Shown: positions 17,724 to 25,787 of the stretch, one piece after another
How positions within the stretch are numbered: position 1 is the stretch's first letter
Layout of the letters: every line of letters starts with the position of its first letter
NCBI GenBank assembly: GCA_007125585.1
Contig: SLCY01000026.1
Span: 1-47,420, forward strand
Length of the DNA: 47,420 nucleotides
From: Bacteroidales bacterium
Lineage (GTDB): Bacteria; Bacteroidota; Bacteroidia; Bacteroidales; UBA7960
Reading direction: 5' to 3'
The notes under the pieces: model-generated
Database searches by the model: none
Seen by the model: the letters and a program-made list of their open reading frames with translations, nothing else
What the model was told of the DNA's origin: nothing
Program-made: the position numbers and the translations under genes

Positions 17724-17808
17724 TTTCTCTTTTGCTCTTTCTGTTTTTTTAGGTTCATTTTTGAAAAAACAGTCAATGAACCGCCTATGAAAAAAATAAA
17801 ACTATGTG

Positions 17809-17816
17809 TACTTTTG
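17809..17816 (+). promoter_or_regulatory. Candidate -7 box (TACTTTTG) for the rhomboid gene
   Basis: A perfect TAnnTTTG on the plus strand. Transcription would start near 17823, ahead of the upstream coding frame discussed for the rhomboid gene. No -33 TTG is clear. Confidence 0.4.
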
Positions 17817-17973
17817 TTCAAAATCACAAAAACAAAGCCAAATATTGTACCAGAATTAAATAAAACGAACCCTGGAGACAAGTTTTCAATACAAAGGTAA
17901 TAAAAAGCAGGAAAAGGGCCGTTTTATTGCCAGCCTTGCGTATCCCGTATCTTTCGTCCTTATCCTCTGGATT

Positions 17974-18630
17974 GTGAAGTCAGTGGAGGTCCTCCTTGAC
18001 CTGGAATTCCATGCCTGGGGCATTTTCCCTCAGACAGTCCCGGGTTTGAAGGGCATTGTATTTGCGCCGTTTATCCATGGAAGTTTCTCTCATCTCATAT
18101 CCAACTCCTTGCCATTGCTTGTGCTGGGTTCTGCCTTGTTCTATTTTTACCGGGATGTTGCTTTCAGGGTATTTATTTTGGGGTTGCTGATCACGGGGAT
18201 TTGGGTATGGATCATTGCCCGCCCCTCTTTTCACATAGGAGCTTCTGGTGTTTTGTACAGCATTGCTGCATTTTTATTCGTCAGCGGGATCATCCGGAGC
18301 CATCCCCGGCTGATGGCCCTATCCCTGCTCGTTGCCTTCTTATATGGTGGGATGGTATGGGGCATTTTCCCCATCAGGGAACACATTTCCTGGGAATCAC
18401 ATTTAATGGGCATGCTGTCGGGTGCCCTGCTGGCATTGTTCTTCAAAGAACACGGTCCTCAGCGGCCACTCTATTCATGGGAGTTAGAAGAAGAAACAGG
18501 GGAAGAATGGGAAGGTGATGATGGTGGCAAAGACGACCTTGACAAGGGAGAAGATGATGGGGATGAAAAAGAGGATGAGCCGGGAAGCAGCAAGTTTGTT
18601 TATCACTACATCCGGCGCAAGGACCAATGA
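17974..18630 (+). CDS. Rhomboid-family intramembrane serine protease
   Basis: 218 residues from the GTG at 17974, but the true start is probably further upstream. Rhomboids cleave transmembrane substrates. Seen: HGSFSHLISNSLPLLVLG, the catalytic serine in HIGASG, and the catalytic histidine in SWESHLMGM. The frame stays open upstream to 17860 and there encodes a hydrophobic helix (RFIASLAYPVSFVLILWIVK) matching the first helix of related proteins, yet it has no ATG, GTG or TTG. Candidate starts are ATT 17926, CTG 17872 or ATA 17860. The C-terminal ~50 residues are an unusual, strongly acidic tail. Confidence 0.88.
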   Translation: MKSVEVLLDLEFHAWGIFPQTVPGLKGIVFAPFIHGSFSHLISNSLPLLVLGSALFYFYRDVAFRVFILGLLITGIWVWIIARPSFHIGASGVLYSIAAFLFVSGIIRSHPRLMALSLLVAFLYGGMVWGIFPIREHISWESHLMGMLSGALLALFFKEHGPQRPLYSWELEEETGEEWEGDDGGKDDLDKGEDDGDEKEDEPGSSKFVYHYIRRKDQ

Positions 18631-18707
18631 CATTGCCACACAAAGGGTTTACCGGATCCATCTCCACTGTTTGTCAATGCCTCAAAAAAACGGTTTTTCA
18701 GGCCAGG

Positions 18708-19532
18708 TCAAAGAAAAAAGACCAGGCTGATGGCCATGACCGCCATGCCGGTGGTCAGGCCGTACAATGACAGGTGCGGCTCGCCGTATTCCCGCGCGGC
18801 CGGAAGGAGGTTATCGATGGAGATAAAGACCATGATACCTGCCACGGAGGCAAACAGGAAGCCGAAGACAGCTTCATTCATAAAGGGCATCAGGATAAAA
18901 AACCCCACCATTGCCCCCACCGGTTCGGCCAGTCCGGAAAGAAAGGAATACAAGAAAGCTTTTCTGCGGCTTCCGGTGGCATGGTAGATGGGTACCGAAA
19001 TGGCAATGCCTTCGGGAATGTTATGGATGGCGATGGCGATGGCGATGGGCAGCCCGAGCTTCAGGTCATGGAGTGCTGCCAGGAAGGTGGCAAGGCCTTC
19101 CGGGAAGTTGTGGATGGCAATGGCTACAGCCGACATCAAGCCCATGCGGTAGAGTTTCCTGTTTTTGATGGCTTCACTATCGCTCATTCGTTCTACCCTT
19201 TTCAGCTCATGTGGATTTTCAAAGGCAGGCACCAGCCTGTCGACAACGGCGATCAGTATGATCCCGGAAAAAAAGGCGATGATGGTAACCAAATAGCCGG
19301 CATGCAAACCCATCTCTTCACTAAGTATTTCCCTGGCATTTGGAAAAATTTCCACAAATGACAGATAGATCATCACCCCGGCAGAAAAACCCAAAGCCAC
19401 AGATAAGAACTTGGTATTGGTGCGCTTGGCAAAGAAGGCGATCGCACTGCCAATACCGGTGGAGAGGCCCGCAAAAAGCGTGAGGGCAAAAGCGATCAGT
19501 ACCTCGTGCGTGTCAAAAACTTCAGTAAACAT
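18708..19532 (-). CDS. ZIP-family metal transporter (ZupT-like)
   Basis: 274 residues with eight predicted hydrophobic helices. The two metal-binding helices carry HNFPEG and HNIPEG, the defining ZIP motifs, and GFSAGVMIYLSFVEIFP is the ZupT-type helix II. It should import Zn2+ and possibly Fe2+ or Mn2+ through the inner membrane. The central loop is short and only modestly charged, as in bacterial ZupT. It is convergent with the rhomboid gene and lies downstream of the Rrf2 regulator on the same strand. Confidence 0.93.
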   Translation of the reverse strand: MFTEVFDTHEVLIAFALTLFAGLSTGIGSAIAFFAKRTNTKFLSVALGFSAGVMIYLSFVEIFPNAREILSEEMGLHAGYLVTIIAFFSGIILIAVVDRLVPAFENPHELKRVERMSDSEAIKNRKLYRMGLMSAVAIAIHNFPEGLATFLAALHDLKLGLPIAIAIAIHNIPEGIAISVPIYHATGSRRKAFLYSFLSGLAEPVGAMVGFFILMPFMNEAVFGFLFASVAGIMVFISIDNLLPAAREYGEPHLSLYGLTTGMAVMAISLVFFL

Positions 19533-19589
19533 ACGTTGTGTGGTTTATTCCGGAATTCATTCATATGCTTCCCTTAATTTCAGGAAACA

Positions 19590-19997
19590 TCATGTACGTG
19601 TAACAAAATCCTCCAGGGTTTGTTCCTGGAAATATTTTTTGAACTGGTTGGTCACGTCATTGACAAGATTGTTCAAAAGGCATTTATTGAATGGACATAT
19701 TTTCCGGTCCAGGGGACATTCTGGCAGTTCTATCTTCCCCTCAATGGCCTCATAGATTTCCAGGACGGTGATCTTATCGGCAGGTTTGCCCAGGATAAAT
19801 CCACCGCTGGGGCCCCGGACTGATTTCAGGAAATGGTGTTTTACCAGTTGTTGCAGCACCTTGGCCAAATGATTTCTTGATGCACCCATTTCGCCAGCAA
19901 TGCTGTTTACATTGACATGGTTGTCGGTTTTGGCGATCAGGACCATGGCATGCAGTGCCAGGGATGCCGCCTCGGAAAAATGAACCAGTTTTGCCAT
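19590..19997 (-). CDS. Rrf2-family transcriptional regulator with a Cys cluster
   Basis: 135 residues from the ATG at 19997 (MAKLVHFSEAASLALHA); the open frame extends upstream, but this is the conserved start. The winged helix has the recognition pattern GASRNHLAKVLQQL followed by SVRGPSGGF. ECPLDRKICPFNKC near residue 100 gives three cysteines, as in Rrf2 proteins (IscR, NsrR) that bind an Fe-S cluster. It probably senses redox, NO or Fe-S status. It lies 133 bp downstream of hydG on the same strand, so a link to hydrogenase or Fe-S maturation is plausible but unproved. Confidence 0.9.
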   Translation of the reverse strand: MAKLVHFSEAASLALHAMVLIAKTDNHVNVNSIAGEMGASRNHLAKVLQQLVKHHFLKSVRGPSGGFILGKPADKITVLEIYEAIEGKIELPECPLDRKICPFNKCLLNNLVNDVTNQFKKYFQEQTLEDFVTRT

Positions 19998-20130
19998 AAC
20001 GTTTAATGTATTTATTGGATCATGAATATTTGCTAAAAACGGGGTACAGGGGTTGAATCGTTTTGTTGATCCGGGGGCATCGCCAAACTTCACAGTGCTC
20101 TTTGTCAGAGATTTTGCACAATATTCCCCA

Positions 20131-21558
20131 TTAAAAATACAGGTCCCTGTCTCCTGTTTTGATCTGTTCTATTTTTTTCTTCAGCCCGGACACTTCCTGT
20201 TCATGTGTCATCGCCTGCAATTTTTTATCTATCAATTCATAGCCAGCTTTTTTGGTATCCGTGTTCGCATAATCCTCCAGGTACTCAGCCAGTGTAAGCA
20301 GGGCGTTGGGGGTGCAATACCTTTTGATGAAGCCCGGAACGGAAAACGACATGAAATGTTCACCTGTTCGTCCCAGGCGATAGCATGCTGTACAGAATGA
20401 CGGAATATACCCTGAGTTGATCAGTTCACCCATAATTTCATGCAGGGGGCGGGTGTCGTTGATGGGAAACTGCACTTTGTCCAGGCATTTTTTGTCGTGT
20501 TTCCCTTTGGAATAGCCGCCAAGCTCGATGTTGGTCCCGCCGTCGATCTGCGAGACACCGAAACGCATGACCTGGTCGCGGACATGGGAGGGTTCGCGCG
20601 CTGTGAGTATCATGCCTGCATAGGGCACGGCCAAACGAAGGATAGACACCAGGCGCACAAATTCGTTATCTGTAACCAGGTAGTCTTTCCCGATATTCAG
20701 TGACAAAGCATTTTGTATCCTCGGGAAAGAGATGGTATGCGGACCAACATTATAAACGGCTTCAAAATGGTTGACATGGCGAACCAGTCCCAACACCTCG
20801 AAACGCCAGTCATACAATCCCAGGAGCGCACCAATGCCTGTATCGTCAATGCCGGCCTCCTGCGCCCTGTCCAGGGCCGTCAGACGCCATTCATAGTTCC
20901 TTTTTATACCACCCAAATGTACTTTCCTGTATGTTGGCTCATGATACGTCTCCTGGAAGATCTGATACGTCCCGATACCGGCATCCTTGATGGTCCGGAA
21001 ACCCTGAATGTCAAAGGGTGCTGCATTGATGTTCACCCGCCTGATCTCTCCGTTCTTATGCTTGACATCATAAACAATGCGTGCAGTTTCGGCTATGAAC
21101 CCGGCCGAATATTTCGGATGTTCGCCATAAACAAGAATCAGCCGTTTATGCCCCTGTTCTGTCAGCGCTTTCGTTTCCGCAATCAATTCCTGCCTGCTTA
21201 GGGTGATCCGTTTGACCTGCTTGTTGGAAGAACGAAAACCGCAGTACAGGCAGTTATTCTTGCACAGGTCACCGACATAGAGCGGAGCAAAAAGCACAAT
21301 GCGCTCACCATATACTTTCTCTTTCAGGAGGCGTGCGGCTTCCCTGATCTCCTCAATAAGCTCCGGGTCTTCAGCATTTATCAAAACGGCAGTCTCTTCC
21401 AGCGAAAGGCGCTTTTTGTCAAGGGAGGCACTGATCACATCTCGTACCCGCTGCTTGTCCGCCTTCACCCCCTTGAGATAGTTCCATATCTCATCAGCAT
21501 CAATGAAAGGTTGCATGCGTTTATCTGCTAACCGGTATTTTTCGGGACGATAAATCAC
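20131..21558 (-). CDS. hydG: [FeFe]-hydrogenase H-cluster maturase HydG
   Basis: 475 residues. HydG is a radical-SAM tyrosine lyase that makes the CO and CN ligands of the H-cluster. The SAM cluster motif CKNNCLYC (CxxxCxxC) lies around residue 100, and the second, C-terminal cluster has the HydG-specific CX2CX22C spacing in CTACYR...C. Length is standard. The start is GTG at 21558. Partner maturases HydE and HydF are not in this window. A perfect -7 box overlaps a motif shared with the hydC upstream region. Confidence 0.96.
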   Translation of the reverse strand: MIYRPEKYRLADKRMQPFIDADEIWNYLKGVKADKQRVRDVISASLDKKRLSLEETAVLINAEDPELIEEIREAARLLKEKVYGERIVLFAPLYVGDLCKNNCLYCGFRSSNKQVKRITLSRQELIAETKALTEQGHKRLILVYGEHPKYSAGFIAETARIVYDVKHKNGEIRRVNINAAPFDIQGFRTIKDAGIGTYQIFQETYHEPTYRKVHLGGIKRNYEWRLTALDRAQEAGIDDTGIGALLGLYDWRFEVLGLVRHVNHFEAVYNVGPHTISFPRIQNALSLNIGKDYLVTDNEFVRLVSILRLAVPYAGMILTAREPSHVRDQVMRFGVSQIDGGTNIELGGYSKGKHDKKCLDKVQFPINDTRPLHEIMGELINSGYIPSFCTACYRLGRTGEHFMSFSVPGFIKRYCTPNALLTLAEYLEDYANTDTKKAGYELIDKKLQAMTHEQEVSGLKKKIEQIKTGDRDLYF

Positions 21559-21569
21559 TATTTAGGTAA

Positions 21570-21587
21570 TTAATATTTCTTTTACAA
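21570..21587 (-). promoter_or_regulatory. 18-bp motif upstream of hydG, possible Rex operator
   Basis: On the minus strand TTGTAAAAGAAATATTAA, 11 bases before the hydG start. It matches 16 of 18 bases of the sequence in the equivalent position before hydC. It resembles one half of a Rex box (TTGTGAAA) but is only weakly palindromic. Confidence 0.4.
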
Positions 21588-21592
21588 AAATA
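21585..21592 (-). promoter_or_regulatory. -7 box (TATTTTTG) of hydG
   Basis: A perfect TAnnTTTG on the minus strand, 26 bases before the GTG start. It overlaps the 18-bp shared motif, so a repressor bound there would block initiation. The 11-mer TATTTTTGTAA recurs before the ferredoxin gene at 30198. Confidence 0.5.
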
Positions 21593-21658
21593 GGCAATCT
21601 ATTGCGGATAATTGAATAAATAATGGATAAAACGGGATAGGGCATTGGAAAAAAGTGA

Positions 21659-22579
21659 TCAATAAGCCAGGTCTTCAGCCAATGCTTTGGCATGTTCCAA
21701 AACAGATTTGTCCAACAGGCCACTGCCGGCGGGATCCTTTGCCCATACGCGCTTGAAGAAATGAATGGTTCCTTTTTTATTCAGCGGTTTCAACGTATCA
21801 CGGATCAACAGGGTTTCGATCTTTGGCATGCCATCCTTTGCCTGTGAGATACAAGTGATCGATTTCATCCGTTGATCATCGGCGAGCAGTCTGCTGGCGT
21901 AAATTCCCGCGGGCGGAAGAAGTTTTTCATCGGGAAGGGTCCTGACTGCCACAAGGGGATTGGCAGAAAGGGCATGGATCGTGGTGCCTTCATAAAGCGG
22001 ACCTTTGATAATGTAAGGGTGATCAAGAAAAGCATTTGCCTCTGTGATGTTTCCATCTTCAATTGCTTTTCTGATCTTTGCCGAACTCACCGTTTCGTTC
22101 TCGATCATCTTCAACGGGATATCTTCCACCATAAAGCCAAGCTCCCGGCCTAAGCGGTGCAGATATGCAGGGTCACCTTTCCGGGCGTAACCGAACTGGT
22201 GGTTGCGCCCCACCACGATCACACTAGCTCCCACCTGGCTGCTGAGGGTCTTGATCACAAAATCGCGGGGGGTGGTCCTGGAAAAGGCCAGGGAGAAAGG
22301 GATGATGATCAGGTTTTGAAGTCCTGCCTTGCCCAGTAGTTCAATTTTTTCTTCCAGGGTGTTGATCATCTTCAGGTTTTCCTGGTCAGGGTACAGCACT
22401 TTACGCGGGTGTGGATAAAACGTGATGACCACGGACTCGCCTCCGATCTCTTTTGCAGTTTTGTTCAGCCGGCCGATGATCTGTTGATGTCCCAAATGGA
22501 CACCATCGAAAGAACCGGTGGTAACCACGGCATTGTTTATTTTTCCTAATGCCTCGGCGGGATGAAAGAAAACGTTCAT
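21659..22579 (-). CDS. RibF-like FMN adenylyltransferase with a degenerate riboflavin-kinase domain
   Basis: 306 residues, the length of bifunctional RibF. The N-terminal adenylyltransferase half is intact: TGSFDGVHLGHQQI with the HxGH nucleotide site, and VSSAKIRKAI. The C-terminal half should contain a GRxxGxPTAN flavin-kinase motif, but reads GPLYEGTTIHALSANPLVAV, and the later catalytic-Glu region (normally E-V-x-L/I-x-D-F) is unrecognisable. It therefore probably lacks riboflavin kinase activity and may make FAD from FMN only, or do something else. It overlaps rex by four bases (ATGA), implying translational coupling. Confidence 0.82.
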   Translation of the reverse strand: MNVFFHPAEALGKINNAVVTTGSFDGVHLGHQQIIGRLNKTAKEIGGESVVITFYPHPRKVLYPDQENLKMINTLEEKIELLGKAGLQNLIIIPFSLAFSRTTPRDFVIKTLSSQVGASVIVVGRNHQFGYARKGDPAYLHRLGRELGFMVEDIPLKMIENETVSSAKIRKAIEDGNITEANAFLDHPYIIKGPLYEGTTIHALSANPLVAVRTLPDEKLLPPAGIYASRLLADDQRMKSITCISQAKDGMPKIETLLIRDTLKPLNKKGTIHFFKRVWAKDPAGSGLLDKSVLEHAKALAEDLAY

Positions 22580-23205
22580 TTTACCAGGTACGCCAGTTTT
22601 TCCAGTGAAGTGACAATATCGTATTCTTCCAGGTATATGTTGTCGGGGACGGTAAGTGGCACTGAGGTATAATTCAAAATGCCTTTGATTCCTGCTTCAA
22701 TAAGCATTTTCGCAACATCGTATGTAGCCTCGGGCGAAACGGTCAGGATAGCGATACTGATCTTTTCTTTTTGAATGAATTTTTTTATCTGGCTTACATG
22801 GTGGCAAGGGATGCCTGCCACGATGCGGTCGGTCTTTTGAAGGTCGTTATCGAAGGCTGCCACGATGGAGAGCTTGTCCCTTTTGCCCAAAAAATAGCTG
22901 GTAATGGCCCGTCCGAGGTTTCCCATCCCCACAAGGATGATATTCTGCCCTTTTTCGCTGTCGATGATCTTACCAATGAGTGCCACAAGGTCTTTAATAA
23001 CATAGCCTTTGCTCTGACTGCCTGAATAGCCGATCAGCATCAGGTCCCTGCGAACCTGAACGGGTGTAAGGTTCATCATCCTGGCCAGTTCATGCGAATA
23101 GATATTTGACTTCCCCTCATCGATACTGTTGTAAAGGATGCGCCGGTACTGGCTCAGGCGTTCAACTGTTTTTCCCGGTAGCACGGGATTTGTGTTTTTA
23201 GACAT
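22576..23205 (-). CDS. rex: Redox-sensing transcriptional repressor Rex
   Basis: 209 residues. Rex senses the NADH/NAD+ ratio and represses fermentative and hydrogenase genes until NADH rises. The N-terminal winged helix (KTVERLSQYRRILYNS and MNLTPVQVRRDLMLIG) precedes the Rossmann domain with GMGNLGRAI, followed by AAFDNDLQKTD. The LTVSPEATYDVAKMLIEAGI segment is also typical. Its position between the hydABC operon and hydG fits control of H2 metabolism. The gap to the receiver gene upstream is 116 bp, so it may have its own promoter, though none was identified. Confidence 0.95.
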   Translation of the reverse strand: MSKNTNPVLPGKTVERLSQYRRILYNSIDEGKSNIYSHELARMMNLTPVQVRRDLMLIGYSGSQSKGYVIKDLVALIGKIIDSEKGQNIILVGMGNLGRAITSYFLGKRDKLSIVAAFDNDLQKTDRIVAGIPCHHVSQIKKFIQKEKISIAILTVSPEATYDVAKMLIEAGIKGILNYTSVPLTVPDNIYLEEYDIVTSLEKLAYLVK

Positions 23206-23321
23206 GGTCTTGATTTAAAATAATTCACTGCTTCTGATCTGTCTATTCAAATCGGTTAAAACGTGTCCCCTTTCATCTGGTTTACCTTTCACCACCCATA
23301 CGTTTCAATGTTCTCAACACC

Positions 23322-23720
23322 TCAGAGCTTTAACAACTTGTTGATCTCTTTATGCAGCTGGTCCATCCTTATTCCCTTGTTCAGGAAAAGGTCAGCTTTG
23401 ATCCAGTCTTGCTCTTCTTCTGTGGTTACATCAAAAAACATACCCGTTTCGGCCATCACGGCAGAAACGATGATGATGGGCACATCCGGATATTTACTTT
23501 TGATCTTGTGGCAAAGGATAAAACCGGCGTCCTGGTCTTCCATCATCAGATCCAGGATAGCCAGATCAGGCCGCATGCGCTCGCAGATGTCCTCAGCTTC
23601 TTTCCGGCTTCCAGCGGTAACCACATCAAACCCCATCCCCTTTACCCCTGTTTTTAGCTGAAACAGGAAATCCACATCATCATCCACGATCAAAATGGTC
23701 TTTTTGTCTTTTTTTAACAT
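23322..23720 (-). CDS. Stand-alone response-regulator receiver domain
   Basis: 132 residues, one CheY-like domain only. The acidic pocket is VDDDVD (residues 12-17), the phospho-acceptor is D57 in LAILDLMME, and VSAVM and the Lys in FLNKG complete the set. A short insertion-like segment (TEEEQDWIKADL) lies before the conserved Lys. There is no output domain, so phosphorylation must act through protein contact. It begins 18 bp after the hydrogenase-histidine kinase gene and is its obvious partner. Confidence 0.93.
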   Translation of the reverse strand: MLKKDKKTILIVDDDVDFLFQLKTGVKGMGFDVVTAGSRKEAEDICERMRPDLAILDLMMEDQDAGFILCHKIKSKYPDVPIIIVSAVMAETGMFFDVTTEEEQDWIKADLFLNKGIRMDQLHKEINKLLKL

Positions 23721-23738
23721 GGCAAGGTATTTTAAGAT

Positions 23739-25787
23739 TTATCCGGTGAGCTTGTCATCCAGGATTTCCCTTTTTTTTTCCTGTGCTTTCTTGGGCAATG
23801 TAACAATAAACACCGTTCCTGTTGGTCCTTTGCCGGGATCGTCGTTCGATTCAAACTTTATGTTGCCACGGTGCATTTTGATGATGCCATAAATAATGGG
23901 CAGTCCAAGGCCTGTACCCTGACCGGTCTTTTTGGTGGTAAAAAATGGTTCAAACATTTTTTCCATATTCTCTTTGGAGATCCCGGTGCCGGTGTCGCTG
24001 ATCCGGAACTCGAGGGTATCACCGTCATCTTTATCATCTGCGCTTATGGCGAGTATGCCCCCATCGGGCATTGCATCCACGGCATTTTTAAACAAATTAG
24101 AAAACACTTGTTCCATCTGGTCATAATCACATTCCATGACGGGATCGGGGGCATGTATCTTAATGTCAAGCGACACATTCCGGGGCAATGGGAAGGTTTT
24201 TAAGGCACCTTTAATCAACTTGCTTACCTTGACCTTGTCGATGGTCACTTTGCTCTTTCTGGCAAAGTTCAGGAGTCCGCCAACGATTTTCTTGCACCTG
24301 TCGGCTTGTTCAACGATCAACTGCAGGTCTTTATAAAATGGCGAGGAAGGATCGAGTTCTTCCAAAAGGATATGGCTATACATAATGACCACCCCCAGGG
24401 GGTTGTTCACTTCATGGGCGATGCCTGCGGCCAGTTGCCCCATTGAGGCAAGCTTTTCACTTTGCTTAAGCGCCGCCTGTGTCGAGGCAAGCTTCTTGTT
24501 CGACACATCCAGTTCAGAAATATAATCATGCAACTGGTCGATGGTATAAGGCAGGCACATCTCCGATTCCGCCAGTCCCTGTAGAATGGCGACTGCATGT
24601 TCCTGGCAGGTATCATAACCACAAGCGCCACAGTTTAATTCATCTTCCGGTTCTTTTTTGCCAAACTTTTGCAACACCTCCCTGATCTCATTTTCAGGGT
24701 ATTTATAAGGGAAGCGCTGATCATCACCTTCAAAGCTTCTTTTCATGTTGAGCTGAAGGTACGTATCCAGGTCTTGCTGCCATTTGTTTATGTCGATAAG
24801 GTCCGATCGCTTTTTGGCAAAATTGGAGATTTTCTTTCTTTTGAAAAAGAACTGATGTTTATGACTCATCCCGGGCCCTTTGATACAGCCGTTGCAGCAA
24901 AGCAGGTCAAACATTTTGGCTTCCAGGTAACCCTCTTCAAACTCTCGCAACACCTCGATCACATCGTGACGCCCTTCTGCTACGATGATATCCCCTTTCA
25001 TAAAGTCCTCCTCCAGGTCGACAGTTTGAAGCATGCCCCCGCTGATAGGAAAAATGGTGCCTTTTCCTGCCACTGGCGGATCAAACTCAGTGGGTGCCAC
25101 ATTGTCTTCTGTCAGGTTCTTTTCATCAAACATGCGCCTCAACTCGACAAAGGAAATAACCTCATCAATCAAACCCTCAAATTGTTGTTCTCCGGCCTCC
25201 ACTTTCTTGGCGATACAGGGCCCTACAAATACGATACGCAAGTCATCACCATGCTTTTCTCTGAGGACTTTGGCTGTGGCGATCATAGGGGAGACCACCG
25301 GAAACAGCGAATCGACTATCCCGGGATGGTACTTTTCCACATAGCTCACGATGGCAGGGCAACTTGTAGAGATCAGGGGGCGGTTGGGCTTACTCTGCAG
25401 TATTTCCTTGTATTTGTGGGCAACAAGCTCTGCCCCAAAAGCTACCTCGTTAACGTAGTCAAACCCCAGGGCTTTGATCATGCCAACAAAATAAACATAA
25501 CTTGAGATGTCGGTAAATTCTCCGGCAATACTGGGCGCTACGATGGCGGCCACTTTTTGATCGCCTGACAATAATTTTTTTACCTTATCGATCGCAAAGG
25601 CAAACATTTTGGCGTCCCTGTTGCATACACGGATACAGTTACCGCAGGCGATACACCTTTCCGGGATGATCCCTGCCTGGCCGTTCATGATTTTAATCGC
25701 TTTTGCCGGGCATTCGCGCACGCAGGTATAACAGACCTTACAGCGATCCTGGATCGTATATATAATCTCTTTATTCTTTTCTGCCAT
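23739..25787 (-). CDS. Sensory [FeFe]-hydrogenase-like protein fused to a histidine kinase
   Basis: 682 residues. Domains: two ferredoxin-type [4Fe-4S] motifs (about 14-57); an iron-hydrogenase H domain (about 75-330) with TSCP (C143), GPCIAKK (C191, with the conserved Lys) and CCNGCIKGPG (C297, C298, C301); a Fes-type [4Fe-4S] domain (C386, C389, C394, C411); a HisKA domain with H458 in GIAHEVNNP; and an ATPase domain with NLFKNAVDAM, DTGTGI, FEPFFTTK and GTGLGL. The proton-transfer Cys of catalytic enzymes (the first C of TSCCP) is missing, as in known sensory hydrogenases. Its start overlaps the hydA 3' end by 17 bp. It probably senses H2 or redox state and phosphorylates the next gene's product. 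Confidence 0.92.
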   Translation of the reverse strand: MAEKNKEIIYTIQDRCKVCYTCVRECPAKAIKIMNGQAGIIPERCIACGNCIRVCNRDAKMFAFAIDKVKKLLSGDQKVAAIVAPSIAGEFTDISSYVYFVGMIKALGFDYVNEVAFGAELVAHKYKEILQSKPNRPLISTSCPAIVSYVEKYHPGIVDSLFPVVSPMIATAKVLREKHGDDLRIVFVGPCIAKKVEAGEQQFEGLIDEVISFVELRRMFDEKNLTEDNVAPTEFDPPVAGKGTIFPISGGMLQTVDLEEDFMKGDIIVAEGRHDVIEVLREFEEGYLEAKMFDLLCCNGCIKGPGMSHKHQFFFKRKKISNFAKKRSDLIDINKWQQDLDTYLQLNMKRSFEGDDQRFPYKYPENEIREVLQKFGKKEPEDELNCGACGYDTCQEHAVAILQGLAESEMCLPYTIDQLHDYISELDVSNKKLASTQAALKQSEKLASMGQLAAGIAHEVNNPLGVVIMYSHILLEELDPSSPFYKDLQLIVEQADRCKKIVGGLLNFARKSKVTIDKVKVSKLIKGALKTFPLPRNVSLDIKIHAPDPVMECDYDQMEQVFSNLFKNAVDAMPDGGILAISADDKDDGDTLEFRISDTGTGISKENMEKMFEPFFTTKKTGQGTGLGLPIIYGIIKMHRGNIKFESNDDPGKGPTGTVFIVTLPKKAQEKKREILDDKLTG

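Noticed and set aside
24669-25505. 278-codon plus-strand frame opposite the sensor kinase gene
   Set aside because: It lies wholly antisense to the H-domain/kinase gene, whose motifs are unmistakable. The plus-strand translation resembles no family.
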